A stretch of 64,000 nt of DNA from Thalassoroseus pseudoceratinae (GTDB lineage: Bacteria > Planctomycetota > Planctomycetia > Planctomycetales > Planctomycetaceae): contig NZ_JAALXT010000002.1 in NCBI RefSeq assembly GCF_011634775.1, forward strand, positions 62,001 through 126,000. Direction: 5' to 3'. Numbering within the stretch: position 1 is the first letter of the stretch; each line of letters starts with the position of its first letter. The position numbers were made by a program, and so were the translations under genes. Below the pieces are notes generated by a model. That model did not search any database. It saw only the letters and a program-made list of their open reading frames with translations, and was not told the origin of the DNA. Positions 9,335-18,614 of the stretch are shown here, piece after piece.

Positions 9335-9536
9335 TCGAGTATTCAGCGACAATCGCGTCCCGCTGGCGAATCAGGTTCGCGATCTGACGACGGAATCGGT
9401 TGGAGCGATACATTGCCGACTTGCGTTGCGGTTGGCTCGCGGTATTGATGGCTTTACGTTCGTATTTGTCGGCCAACTTGGTCTTGGTTTCGATCAGGCG
9501 ATCGATTTTTTTGGCTTGTCCTCGAAGTTCCGCCAT
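9330..9536 (-). CDS. Small highly basic hypothetical protein (68 aa)
   Basis: The ORF encodes a 68-residue protein with about one third Lys and Arg, predicted helical (AELRGQAKKIDRLIETKTK, then RRQIANLIRQRDAIVAEY). It begins with ATG and is the only plausible gene between the terminator at 9178-9221 and the cysteine desulfurase. Its heptad-like pattern suggests a short coiled coil. No family was recognised. The reverse frame is also open, so reality is likely but not certain. Confidence 0.5.
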   Translation of the reverse strand: MAELRGQAKKIDRLIETKTKLADKYERKAINTASQPQRKSAMYRSNRFRRQIANLIRQRDAIVAEYSN

Positions 9537-9650
9537 AGCAGCACCCGTGATCTCTCTTAGAAGAAGTCTAGAATTGGGTTAGGATAACGAGTTTTCAAGC
9601 CACTGCAAGTCTGAAGATGTTGAAATTCACGAACCTGATGTGTGACGAGA

Positions 9651-10790
9651 ATGCCCACGACCATTTATCTGGATAACAACGCCACAACTCGCCCACGGCC
9701 CGAAGTGCTGGAGGCGATGAATGAACATTGGCGGGCGAGTTTTGCGAATCCGGGGAGTCATCACGCCCTGGGAAGAAGCGCAAGGCGAGCGTTGGAGGAT
9801 GCCCGCGAGACGATGGCCTCGATCCTTCAAGCTGATACTAGTGAAATAATTTTCACCAGTGGTGGCACGGAATCGACGAATCTGGCGCTCTTGGGGTTTG
9901 CACAGGCGACATCGCCAGGGGGCATTCTGCTGACGGCCGGAGAACACTTGGCCAGTTTGGAGTGTTGCCGGACGTTGGAACGTGATCGCGAGTTCTGGTT
10001 GCAGTTTCTCGACGTCGACTCAAACGGCCGATTGCAACATGATCAGCTATTGAATTTGGATGCGTCGGACCTTCGGATGGCAACCGTCATTTTGGCTCAT
10101 AACGAAACCGGCGTCGTGCAGGAGTTGCGACTGCTCGCCGAATTTTGCCGCGAACGTGGTGTGCCGTTGCATGTCGATGCGGTTCAGGCGGTTGGGAAAA
10201 TCCCGGTATCGTTCGCGGAACTTGGCTGCACGGCGATGTCGTTGGCAGCTCACAAGTTCCATGGGCCCCGGGGAATTGGGGCGTTGCTACTTCGCCGAGG
10301 CACGAAATTGCCGCCGTTGCTTCGCGGGGGACATCAAGAAAGTGAGCATCGTCCCGGTACGGAACCCGTGGCGTTGGCGGTCGGGATGGCGAAGGCGTTG
10401 GAGTTGTGGCACGGCGATCAAACGACGCGAACGCAACACATGCAACAACGACGGGACGAACTCCAAGTGGGCCTTCTCAAATCGATTCCCCATGCGGTCG
10501 TAAATGGCATTGGAGCCGAGCGTCTGCCAAACACACTGAATATCTCGTTTGTCGGCGTCGATGCCGAAGCATTGTTGGTCAATCTCGATTTGGCCGGAAT
10601 CTGCTGTTCTCTGGGCAGCACATGTGCGAGCGGCTCGACCATGCCGAATCAAGCTCTGGTTGCAATGGGGTTGTCGGAAGACGTGTACCGCTCGGCAATC
10701 CGGTTTTCCGTCAGCTTTGAGACGACCAGCGAGGAGATTCAACTCGCCATCGAACGAATCTCCCGAATCGTCGAACGTATGCTGAGTTAG
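9651..10790 (+). CDS. Cysteine desulfurase (class V aminotransferase fold, NifS/IscS type)
   Basis: This 379-residue PLP enzyme removes sulfur from L-cysteine to form a protein-bound persulfide for Fe-S clusters or thiolation. It opens with YLDNNATTRP, the family signature. The PLP lysine is Lys202 in SLAAHKFHGPRG. The persulfide cysteine is Cys325 in GSTCASG, and the substrate-side arginine lies in AIRFSVSFETT. An in-frame GTG at 9642 is an alternative start; the ATG gives a normal N-terminus. No iscU, iscR or thiI neighbour is present, so the sulfur acceptor cannot be named. Confidence 0.94.
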   Translation: MPTTIYLDNNATTRPRPEVLEAMNEHWRASFANPGSHHALGRSARRALEDARETMASILQADTSEIIFTSGGTESTNLALLGFAQATSPGGILLTAGEHLASLECCRTLERDREFWLQFLDVDSNGRLQHDQLLNLDASDLRMATVILAHNETGVVQELRLLAEFCRERGVPLHVDAVQAVGKIPVSFAELGCTAMSLAAHKFHGPRGIGALLLRRGTKLPPLLRGGHQESEHRPGTEPVALAVGMAKALELWHGDQTTRTQHMQQRRDELQVGLLKSIPHAVVNGIGAERLPNTLNISFVGVDAEALLVNLDLAGICCSLGSTCASGSTMPNQALVAMGLSEDVYRSAIRFSVSFETTSEEIQLAIERISRIVERMLS

Positions 10791-10934
10791 GCTGTAATCT
10801 GGTCTTGGTGGTCCGTGGAGGGCATGCAATCGTTTGGATCGGTGAAATTGCATCCGTTGAGGGGGCAGCGTATGGTGGGGACAGATGTCGGTTGCAAGAA
10901 GTTCCCCAGCGACTCAACAGCAAAGAGGAAAACG

Positions 10935-12326
10935 ATGCAGTCTTTCGATCGGCGTGAATTCTTGAAGCGGTCGGCGGTTGGAGCGGCTGGCATGGCTTGG
11001 TTGCCTTCGCAATTGTCGGCGGCTGCACACTCTCAGATTCCCCAGGGGGAGCGGGCGAAGCAAGATGAGTCCGTCACGGTGTTGAATCCGCAGGGCCGTG
11101 TGCCGTTGTCGTTCATCATTGACGACTCCACATGCCTGGTCAACATGGGACATTTTTGCACGCCCCAATTCGCCGCTGCATGGCCGGGACGTTACAACAC
11201 GCCTTGGCAAACATGGCCACGCGAAATCCCCGATGCGTTCGTCCGGGAATTCGGAGAGTGGTGTGCGGAGAACGGCGTTAAAGGCAAATACAGTATCGTG
11301 CCGTACCCGGCGTGTGTGGGGTGGATGGATCGTGAGTTGCCAGGATGGTCACGAAAACAACTTCAAGACAGTCTGAAACTGGTCCGCACGCTGATGGTTC
11401 CGAACTGGGATATCCATCCGGAGATGATCACCCACACGCGAGTGATCGACCTCAAAACCGGACGGCCGTTCGAGGAAATCAGTCCCGCCACAATGGAGAA
11501 CAGCTACCCTCGGGAGAAGAAAAGCATCGACGAACTCGCGGCGTATCTCGCGTATGCGTTGCGAATTCTCAAGAATTGTGATCTCCCCTGTGAAGGTGTC
11601 ACGACGCCGGGCGGATTCGGGAATTTCGTTAAGCCGGAATTGTCGCAGGCCGTCTTCGAAGCTGTTCGAGATGTGTATGGGACCGACTTGCCACACTATT
11701 TCAAGTACGTGGTCGGCAATCAGGAAACCACGGCTCCGCAAGTTGAGTTTGCTTCCGGATTGGGCACCGACGACGTACGGGCAACTGTGAATGTCGTGGC
11801 TGGAACCGGGGATTGGTTCGGCGGTTGGGATGGCGATTTGGAACCAGATCCCGATCGGTATGCCAACGAAGATGCGTCTGCCGGTCGGTTGGTGGAATTG
11901 ATCACGCGGGGCGAACCGGCGGTGTTTCTGTGTCATTGGCCGGGCATGTATTGCCACGGATCAAAAACCGGATTCCACGCGTTTCAACGGGTCGTGACGG
12001 CGGTCAATAAGCGTTTTGCGAACGACACGTTGTGGATGAAGGTCAGTGAAATCGGTCGGTACTGGGCCGCTAAAGAACTGACTCGGATTGAACGCCAGGG
12101 TGAGAAGCTTGTCTTCCACGCTCCGTTTGATTGTCCGAACTACACGCTAGAGTGGAATCGCGAAGTCACTGGGCAACCCCGTGTGACCGAGGGCGATCAG
12201 GTTGTGAAACTCCGTGAAGTTTACAACCCACGCGACCTGAAGACTGGGACGTGGCTGCGAGACGCGAAAACCACAACCGTGTGTTTCGCGCTCCCGAAAG
12301 GACAATCATCACTGACTTTGAGTTAG
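10935..12326 (+). CDS. Tat-exported polysaccharide deacetylase-like protein
   Basis: The ATG at 10935 gives a twin-arginine signal (DRREFLKRSAVGAAGMAWL) and 463 residues; frames further upstream are not credible. The mature part begins with a segment like the first motif of NodB-type deacetylase barrels (PLSFIIDDSTCL), includes HTRVID and ends in a beta-rich region. An aspartate pair (IIDD) and several histidines could bind metal. Family membership is inferred from this pattern; a hypothetical protein of unknown activity is the alternative. Export in folded form fits a metalloenzyme. It follows the desulfurase by 144 bp and may have its own promoter. Confidence 0.55.
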   Translation: MQSFDRREFLKRSAVGAAGMAWLPSQLSAAAHSQIPQGERAKQDESVTVLNPQGRVPLSFIIDDSTCLVNMGHFCTPQFAAAWPGRYNTPWQTWPREIPDAFVREFGEWCAENGVKGKYSIVPYPACVGWMDRELPGWSRKQLQDSLKLVRTLMVPNWDIHPEMITHTRVIDLKTGRPFEEISPATMENSYPREKKSIDELAAYLAYALRILKNCDLPCEGVTTPGGFGNFVKPELSQAVFEAVRDVYGTDLPHYFKYVVGNQETTAPQVEFASGLGTDDVRATVNVVAGTGDWFGGWDGDLEPDPDRYANEDASAGRLVELITRGEPAVFLCHWPGMYCHGSKTGFHAFQRVVTAVNKRFANDTLWMKVSEIGRYWAAKELTRIERQGEKLVFHAPFDCPNYTLEWNREVTGQPRVTEGDQVVKLREVYNPRDLKTGTWLRDAKTTTVCFALPKGQSSLTLS

Positions 12327-12390
12327 AACGCATACCGCTTGTGGAGAGCGTTTGTGTGCTCCCGGTTGACGACATGATTCCAAACAGAAT

Positions 12391-12987
12391 CTAGTCAATG
12401 GCGGATAGGTCGGCCATGAACATGTTTGTTCGTTGATAGATCGCCGAGTCATCCAATTCAATTTCTTGAATGGCGACACCGTCCATGTTGCCTTGCTCGC
12501 CAAGACACATCAAATCGGCTTGCAGTAAGTCGATATCGATGTTTGCGGGCACGGCGATTTCCATGAGGAAACGGAACCGGTCGCCTTGATCGGTATTAAT
12601 CGCATGCATGTTGCAAATATCGATGTGATCTTGTGCCAATCGCGAGGAGACCCGCCGCATGACTTCGGGTTCGTTGTGCCCCCGCATTGTCAGCCAGTAG
12701 CGAGCAAGTTCCTGCGGAGCATCGTTTTGCAACTGCTCATCCAGCGGATCTTTCAACGTCACATCGACAGAATACGGCCGGCAGACGTCACGGATATGAT
12801 CCAGCACGACTTGTGGTTCCCGATGCTCGGGAAAGTCGGCGACGATGATCATCGTGAAAAACTTTTGCACAACGGTTTGGCGGATTTCCTGAAGATCTCC
12901 GCTGAGTTCCGCCAATGCGTTTGAGACAGCTGCTAAAATGCCGACCCGGTTGGCTGCAGTCAGTGTGACAATCAGTCGTCGTGGCAT
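12391..12987 (-). CDS. Tandem ACT-domain protein (GcvR-like)
   Basis: This 198-residue protein carries two ACT domains. The first spans ~res 1-80 (RRLIVTLTAANRVGILAAVS) and the second ~res 95-180 (LTMRGHNEPEVMRRVSSRLA). Such two-ACT proteins, like GcvR, sense amino acids and act on partners without binding DNA themselves. No effector gene is adjacent. Start codons at 12996 and 13041 are alternatives; the ATG at 12987 is chosen because it begins at the domain edge. It converges with the deacetylase-like gene and diverges from the permease gene. Confidence 0.75.
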   Translation of the reverse strand: MPRRLIVTLTAANRVGILAAVSNALAELSGDLQEIRQTVVQKFFTMIIVADFPEHREPQVVLDHIRDVCRPYSVDVTLKDPLDEQLQNDAPQELARYWLTMRGHNEPEVMRRVSSRLAQDHIDICNMHAINTDQGDRFRFLMEIAVPANIDIDLLQADLMCLGEQGNMDGVAIQEIELDDSAIYQRTNMFMADLSAID

Positions 12988-13204
12988 GAGAACCATCCAT
13001 GAGGGTAATTGGTAGGGATTATCAGCGAAGCGAATTCGCAATTCAAATTGGAAAGGGTATTCGCCCGAGAATCAAAACCGACGCTGAGAAAGCGACTCGA
13101 GCTGATAATTGGAAGTCTTAGTCAACAGGTGAGCATCTTGAAGTCGGACCGAGTATAAACAGTTCTGCGTGCGATATCCACAAAAAAATATTGGAAGTGT
13201 GCTT

Positions 13205-14359
13205 GTGTCCAATCAAACACCGGCCGAAAGCTCGAATTCAGGAAAGTCCACGACCATCCAGTGGACGTCGTTGGCCATCATCACGACGTTGATTGTCGTG
13301 ATCGGCGTCCTGTTTTTTCAGGTCGTGGCCCCGTTTCTACTCTCTTTGTTTCTGGCCGGCGTGTTGGCCGTCATTTGCCAGCCTCTGTACCGGCGTCTTT
13401 GTCGGCGATTTCAGGGCCGAAATCGGTTTGCGGCGGGGGTTTCGACCGGAATCGTCCTGTTGGTCGTCTTGATTCCGGTCGTCATGACGGTGTTTTTGTT
13501 GTCCATCAAACTCGGCAACTTCGTTTCCGGGGCCATCCGTGACGAATCCTTTCTGGAGTGGTCACGAATGGTGGAACGAGAAATTGACGGCGAACGTGTG
13601 GCCAGCCGACTGAATTCGCTGTTCGGGACAAATTGGAACGCGTTGCAAATCGAACGGGAAGTGGAACGAGCGTTGCAAACCGCTGCGAAATGGCTTTCTC
13701 GTCAGACATCGGGAATTCTCGGAACCGCAATTGGGTTTATGGGCGCACTCGTGGCGGCTCTCGTTCAGATGACCATTTTTATTATCGCCTTCTACTACTT
13801 TCTGGCCGATGGCGACGCCTTCCGATCGGCAGCCGAGAAGCTGATCCCGCTCCAAAAGAATCAGCAGGATCAGTTGATCACGAAGTTCAACACCACCACC
13901 CGAGCCATCGCCGCTGGCACATTCCTTGCGGCTATTGTTCAAGGCTTTGCCGCCGCAGTGATGGTGGCCACGTTCGGCTTCCGTCCATTCTATCTGATAT
14001 TTCCGCTGGCCACGTTATGCTCGCTGATCCCGCTTTTCGGCACGGCTCTTGTTTGGGGCCCTTGTGTATTGTGGTTGTTTCTCGACGGCAATGTTTGGCA
14101 GGCGGTCGTCATGTGGGTGCTCGGCGTCGCGATTGTGGGGTCGATGGACAATCTCGTTCGCGTGTTCGTGTTGCAATCCAACGCCAAGCTGCATCCCTTA
14201 CTTGGGTTCGTCTGCGTACTCGGCGGAATTCAAGCCATGGGGCTTTGGGGCGTGTTCATTGGGCCATTGTTGGCGTCGATCTTGCACGCCTTAATTCAAA
14301 TGTTCAACACAGAATTGCAAGTCCTGACGATTCCCACAGAGTCAAGAGGCGGCGGTTGA
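13205..14359 (+). CDS. AI-2E family transporter
   Basis: This 384-residue multi-pass membrane protein matches the AI-2E/PerM family. An N-terminal pair of helices (LAIITTLIVVIGVLFFQVVA and LLSLFLAGVLAVICQPLYRR) precedes a cytoplasmic/peripheral region with ERE and LNSLFG. Further helices end in the typical GLWGVFIGPLLASILHAL. The GTG at 13205 is preceded by GGAAG with seven bases of spacing, which supports it over the GTG at 13169. Some members export autoinducer-2 and others are Na+/H+ antiporters or have unknown substrates, so the cargo is not assigned. Confidence 0.85.
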   Translation: MSNQTPAESSNSGKSTTIQWTSLAIITTLIVVIGVLFFQVVAPFLLSLFLAGVLAVICQPLYRRLCRRFQGRNRFAAGVSTGIVLLVVLIPVVMTVFLLSIKLGNFVSGAIRDESFLEWSRMVEREIDGERVASRLNSLFGTNWNALQIEREVERALQTAAKWLSRQTSGILGTAIGFMGALVAALVQMTIFIIAFYYFLADGDAFRSAAEKLIPLQKNQQDQLITKFNTTTRAIAAGTFLAAIVQGFAAAVMVATFGFRPFYLIFPLATLCSLIPLFGTALVWGPCVLWLFLDGNVWQAVVMWVLGVAIVGSMDNLVRVFVLQSNAKLHPLLGFVCVLGGIQAMGLWGVFIGPLLASILHALIQMFNTELQVLTIPTESRGGG

Positions 14360-14492
14360 GGTTCTCAAAACCGATGGATTCAGTATGTCTTGACCGAATG
14401 CACCGCTGGCACTAGGATTCGTTTACGCAAGTTGCAAGCATGATCTGGAAAGAATCGAGAATTTCACTCAATTGATGTTCCCAATTTGCCGA

Positions 14493-15569
14493 TCAATGTT
14501 TTTGTAGCAAACAATCAGGCGCCGTAGCCAAGTGGCCTAAGGCAGCGGATTGCAAATCCGCCATCCCCGGTTCAAATCCGGGCGGCGCCTCTTCAATCGA
14601 ATCAACCCGTAAGTCCTCATCTGACTGAGACTTGCGGGTTTTCTCTTTGGCTAATTCGACCAGTTTCAAGCCCGTGAAAAACTCAGGTTTCGGCATTGAA
14701 CGGCACTGTTCGGCACCCGTTTTGGTCCTGTGGTTGGTCTCACAATTTCCATCGGTGCCGGTCGCTGCAACTGTTTCGCGATGTTCGGTCGGGACGTGCG
14801 GAAGTTTCGAAACAGATTCGGACAAATCACTGACCGACAGGTGGGTGTAGAAGTTGGCCGTCAGTCGCGGGTCAGAATGCCTTGCCAGTTTCTGGGCATC
14901 CTGCAACGAGACACCAGCCCGGCCAAGATCGCTCACGAACTGTCCACGCAGACTGTGGAAGTCAAATACACGACCATTGTCGTCGGTGAAGGTGAGTCGG
15001 TCAGATTGCTCCCGGCGTCCGCGTTCGGCATCATCAGACGCCTCTTTAATCCACGCCGATCGAACCGCTTGCAGATCCTTGCGGAGCATCTTTGCCGCTA
15101 CTCGCCACCAACTTCCCGGCCACAATGGTTCGTCTCGCCAGTTCCCTGTGATCGGCACCGAAGTCGCACAGCGCGACCGCAGTTCAAACCATCGCGATAA
15201 CTCCCTTACGACTTCCGGATGAAGCGGGATCGTTTCGCCGCGTCGGGCCTTATCGTCTACCGCGTTGATTGCGACTGTCGGAACTTCGGCGGTCAGATCG
15301 AAATGCCCCCGAGTCAGAGAGGTGAGTTCCTGTACCCGCAAACCAGTCCGGCTGGCCGTCAGATAGAGGATGTAGCGATCTTCCCCGGTCAAATATCGGA
15401 ACGCCTGTTTGCTCGGCCGGGTTGCCACCAATAATCGCCCGAAGTCCTCCGTTGAAAGTGATCGACGTTCCCGCCGACGGTCGGTCCGAACATTGTGCCC
15501 CTCCAAGTGCAGGAACGGGTTTTCGGCCATCACCGGAAACAACCGACAAATCACCATCTGATCGGACAC
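14493..15569 (-). CDS. Tyrosine recombinase/integrase, N-terminally truncated
   Basis: The 358-residue product has a full catalytic domain: Arg in TGLRVQELTSL, HSLR (HxxR) in DFHSLRGQF, His in LARHSDPRLT and the Tyr nucleophile in NFYTHLS. The N-terminal SAM-like core-binding domain is missing except for a remnant resembling its end (MAENPFLHLEG). A TGA lies in frame five codons before the GTG at 15569, and no other frame supplies the missing part, so this looks like a decayed 5' end. The last ~24 codons are the antisense of tRNA-Cys (14518-14590). Integrases placed at a tRNA 3' end usually target it; this copy is probably inactive. Confidence 0.8.
   Translation of the reverse strand: MSDQMVICRLFPVMAENPFLHLEGHNVRTDRRRERRSLSTEDFGRLLVATRPSKQAFRYLTGEDRYILYLTASRTGLRVQELTSLTRGHFDLTAEVPTVAINAVDDKARRGETIPLHPEVVRELSRWFELRSRCATSVPITGNWRDEPLWPGSWWRVAAKMLRKDLQAVRSAWIKEASDDAERGRREQSDRLTFTDDNGRVFDFHSLRGQFVSDLGRAGVSLQDAQKLARHSDPRLTANFYTHLSVSDLSESVSKLPHVPTEHRETVAATGTDGNCETNHRTKTGAEQCRSMPKPEFFTGLKLVELAKEKTRKSQSDEDLRVDSIEEAPPGFEPGMADLQSAALGHLATAPDCLLQKH
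14518..14590 (+). tRNA. tRNA-Cys (anticodon GCA)
   Basis: The 73-base sequence folds as a standard cloverleaf. The acceptor stem is ggcgccg with cggcgcc (7 bp), the anticodon stem is gcggatt/aatccgc around GCA, and the T stem is cccgg/ccggg with ttcaaat loop. The discriminator base is T, as expected for cysteine tRNA, and CCA is not encoded. The 3' end points into the recombinase gene, whose 3' end reads antisense through the whole tRNA. Confidence 0.96.
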
Positions 15570-15672
15570 TAGGTTTCGAAGTCAGGGACAATCTTCGAAA
15601 TGGTAGTTGATCCGCTGGAAATCAACAGCGGGTCGACAATAGCGTCCTTTCGACAACCCGATTGAGAACTAT

Positions 15673-15718
15673 CAACCCACGCGACTCGACTTTGGTTAGG
15701 GGCTTGTTGCGTGGGTTG
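15673..15718. repeat. 10-bp inverted repeat between recombinase remnant and amidohydrolase gene
   Basis: Perfect arms caacccacgc (15673-15682) and gcgtgggttg (15709-15718) flank 26 bases. It lies 25 bases beyond the stop of the leftward amidohydrolase gene, so it could be a terminator stem, but no T-run follows on the minus strand. It could also be an inverted-repeat scar of the event that truncated the recombinase. Confidence 0.4.
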
Positions 15719-15743
15719 TTGTTCGAAGATGTCAATGTTGAGA

Positions 15744-18323
15744 CTAACGCACAGCTTTGTAGATTTCGTCGACTATTACTTCTCGAATCTTTTCTCCCGC
15801 CTCGTTTTTACGGCCGAACTCTGGATGTTCTTGTGCAAAGACTGCGACTGTGATTCGATCGTCAATGAATCGCTTGATTTGATTTCTGGCAGCAGTGGTT
15901 CCGCTTCCCCAGCCGCCATGTTCTGCTGTGACTAATTTGTCGTCTTCATAAGTTAGCTTCCATCCAAATCCGTAGTCGACTGGTGTCCCGTCATCAAGCG
16001 TTCCTCGCTGAAACAGCATGTCGAAACCCTGTCTGCTGAGTAACATCTCATTTTTGTCCCATAATGCTTGATCCCAAATCGCGTAGTCGCGAAGAGATGT
16101 CCTCATGCTTCCTGAACCGTTGAACCGAGTGCTGTCTGAGGAGTCTTTGAACTCTAACACATCAAAGATTCGTTGCTTTTGAAACTCGTGAAATGGACGG
16201 CCGCTAGTGACTTCAATGAGTCTTGCTAACAGGACATAGCCGGAATTCGTGTACTCGTATTCGGTACCCGGTGGTCTTTTGAGTTGCGTTGTTGCTAGCC
16301 ACTGTGCATGTGTTGTATTAGACAGCCATGTGAGGTTGTGTCGTTTCTTGAACTCCGCAATCGACTCCTTCTCGTTCTGCTTGATGAAGTTCGCAAGCCC
16401 ACTCGTGTGCCTGATGAGATCCCTGACCAACAGCTCTCGCCCGTTCGTCGGCAAGTCTAGGTCGGGGAGATAAGTTGAAACCGGTTCATCAAGATCTAGC
16501 TTTCCCGCTTCGACTAGCATCGCGACGCACATAGCGGCGTATTGTTTGGTGATCGAAGCTAGCGACAATTGTGTTCGTGAGGTGACTCGTTGATTGTTCC
16601 GAACTGTGCCGTAACCGCGACTATGAATCACCTTGCCATCTTTGGTGACGAGCACCGCAAGTCCTCCGGACGACCCGATTGGAAAGTACTTCCGAACTAC
16701 GCTGCTCACGCTTGGCATTTCGCGTTCGTTGCTCGAATGCCGGAGGGCTTTTCCTGCCAACGCGCCTGTGATGTTGCTGTCCCAGATCGCCGGGACACCG
16801 TTGACGAGCAAATACCGAATCCCCGTTGAATACCGATCAGGGGCTTTGAAGGTGGCTTGATCAATCAATTCTTGCTTCTTCCAGACTGCAATGTCGGCTG
16901 CATAGCCGACACGAAGATAGCCACGATCTTGCAGTCCAAGAATGTCGGCGGGAAGCCCTGTTGCACTCCGGATGGCATGCGGAAGATCGATCACTTGTTC
17001 TTGCACTGAATAATGACCGATCTTGCGAGGAAAGGTGCCATAGTTTCTTGGGTGAGGTACCTCTTCGCTAGGAATGCGAGCCGAGCCATCCGAAGCTGTC
17101 GCGACCCAGGGACGTTTCATCACATAGCGAACATCCTCTTCACTGATTCCGAAATTGACGACCTTCGTGCCGCTGTCCTTTTGAAGCATTTCGATTAGCA
17201 AATCAAAAGGAGCCGTCTTTTGGTCGGCTGCAATTTCACTGATCCTCATTCCCGCCCATTGCGGTTTCGGACGATAGCGGGCGATCTGAATCAGCTCTCC
17301 TTGGTTGGTGAGTTCCAGTTTGCGGCGAATCGCACGATGGATTCTTTCGGAATCGTCGCTGTTGTTGAGACGTTCGAGCATTTTTTGCGACCCTCCCGCT
17401 CGGGCCCACGCAGGTAGGAACGTCGCTGCCAGTGACGTACTTGAGGCGATATACGGATACTGATCCGCAGTGATTTGCTGCCCTTTTGCTCTGAGTTCTT
17501 CGATACGATCAATGGCCACACGAACCAGGCCCCAGGAATTTTTGCCAGACGACTTGAAGTGTGAGACGTGAACTGGAAGTTCCGCTTCTTGACCGATCTT
17601 GATGGCTTCATCAACGGCGGCGAGCAACCCGGTTCCTTCTCCGCGAATATGGCTGACGTATATCCCGCCATGTTTGGCGACCACGCGAGCAGTCTGGATG
17701 AGTTCTTTTGTGTCGGCATAGGAACTTGGCACATAAATCAACCCGGTCGACATACCCCACGCACCGTCTTCCATCGCCTTTTTTGTTAGCGATGTCATTT
17801 CGTGCATTTCATCGGCCGTGGCCGCTCTTCGTTCGCTTCCTAAGACTTTTCGTCGAAGTGACCCTTGAGGCAAAAGATGAGCAATGTTGATTCCGGCACC
17901 GTACTCGTCGACTGTTTCGTAGAACTCGCCCACGTCGACAGGTCCACTTCCGCAGTTCCCGGTCAGTGCCGTTGTGCAACCTTGCGTGAGAAAGTTGGCC
18001 GCCAGCCGGGTCTCTTTCCTGACGATGGGTCCATCGCTATGGGAGTGAAGATCGATGAATCCTGGTGAGACGATATAGCCGGTACAGTCAACCGTGCGTT
18101 TGATCAGACCGGCCTGGAACTCTCCGACAGCGACGATCTTTCCATCAGAGATTGCAACGTCACCAAGCTGGCCCGGTTGACCATCGCCGGTGTGGATTGT
18201 TCCTCCCTTGAGCAGGAGATCGGCGCCGACTGCGTCATCAGCCACCGCATTGTTTTGGTGAGAGGTCAGCAAGACACATAGTAGTCCACAGACTAGCGTG
18301 TGGGTGGGGCGAATGAATGTCAT
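15744..18323 (-). CDS. Fusion of D-aminoacylase-type amidohydrolase and serine beta-lactamase-like domain
   Basis: This 859-residue secreted protein has a signal peptide (HTLVCGLLCVLLTSH). Residues ~33-520 form an amidohydrolase like N-acyl-D-amino-acid deacylase, with the metal site DLHSHSD, GNCGSG, VSHIRGEG, HVSHFK and the late Asp in ATASDGS. Residues ~540-859 form a class C beta-lactamase/DD-peptidase-like fold with SITK (Ser590, Lys593), YTN (Tyr691) and HGGWGSG. A joint role on D-amino-acid peptides, for example from peptidoglycan, is an inference. It uses AGA, AGG, TTA and ATA codons that most neighbours avoid, for example in the last third. With the adjacent integrase remnant this suggests acquisition. 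Confidence 0.88.
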   Translation of the reverse strand: MTFIRPTHTLVCGLLCVLLTSHQNNAVADDAVGADLLLKGGTIHTGDGQPGQLGDVAISDGKIVAVGEFQAGLIKRTVDCTGYIVSPGFIDLHSHSDGPIVRKETRLAANFLTQGCTTALTGNCGSGPVDVGEFYETVDEYGAGINIAHLLPQGSLRRKVLGSERRAATADEMHEMTSLTKKAMEDGAWGMSTGLIYVPSSYADTKELIQTARVVAKHGGIYVSHIRGEGTGLLAAVDEAIKIGQEAELPVHVSHFKSSGKNSWGLVRVAIDRIEELRAKGQQITADQYPYIASSTSLAATFLPAWARAGGSQKMLERLNNSDDSERIHRAIRRKLELTNQGELIQIARYRPKPQWAGMRISEIAADQKTAPFDLLIEMLQKDSGTKVVNFGISEEDVRYVMKRPWVATASDGSARIPSEEVPHPRNYGTFPRKIGHYSVQEQVIDLPHAIRSATGLPADILGLQDRGYLRVGYAADIAVWKKQELIDQATFKAPDRYSTGIRYLLVNGVPAIWDSNITGALAGKALRHSSNEREMPSVSSVVRKYFPIGSSGGLAVLVTKDGKVIHSRGYGTVRNNQRVTSRTQLSLASITKQYAAMCVAMLVEAGKLDLDEPVSTYLPDLDLPTNGRELLVRDLIRHTSGLANFIKQNEKESIAEFKKRHNLTWLSNTTHAQWLATTQLKRPPGTEYEYTNSGYVLLARLIEVTSGRPFHEFQKQRIFDVLEFKDSSDSTRFNGSGSMRTSLRDYAIWDQALWDKNEMLLSRQGFDMLFQRGTLDDGTPVDYGFGWKLTYEDDKLVTAEHGGWGSGTTAARNQIKRFIDDRITVAVFAQEHPEFGRKNEAGEKIREVIVDEIYKAVR

Positions 18324-18614
18324 GGGAGTTCCTTTGGCTCAAAGTGGGGCCAATAGTATAGCGGATGTGTGGCGGCGGCGGTGCTGTCAGTCGGATTGTG
18401 GACAGAAACCTTTGAGGGCAAAAACACCTCCAGTTCGTGTGACATTGGTAGACCCACATTGCGGCTGTCTGGTCTTTCGGGCCGTCGCGTTGATGTCGTC
18501 GTATCTCGACCATGTCTCGATTGGGTGGCCGGGATCGGTCTAGACGCTGTCTGAACTTTTCGCTACGGTCCCGCGGATTGTTCCCATCCGACCCGGTACG
18601 CAAGGAGGCGTTTC

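Noticed and set aside
15570-15672. Missing N-terminal half of the recombinase in another frame
   Set aside because: All three leftward frames were read; none gives integrase-like sequence, so simple frameshift is not supported.
14590-18350. Direct repeat of the tRNA-Cys 3' end as a second attachment site
   Set aside because: No second copy of the T-arm/acceptor sequence was seen by eye in the window.
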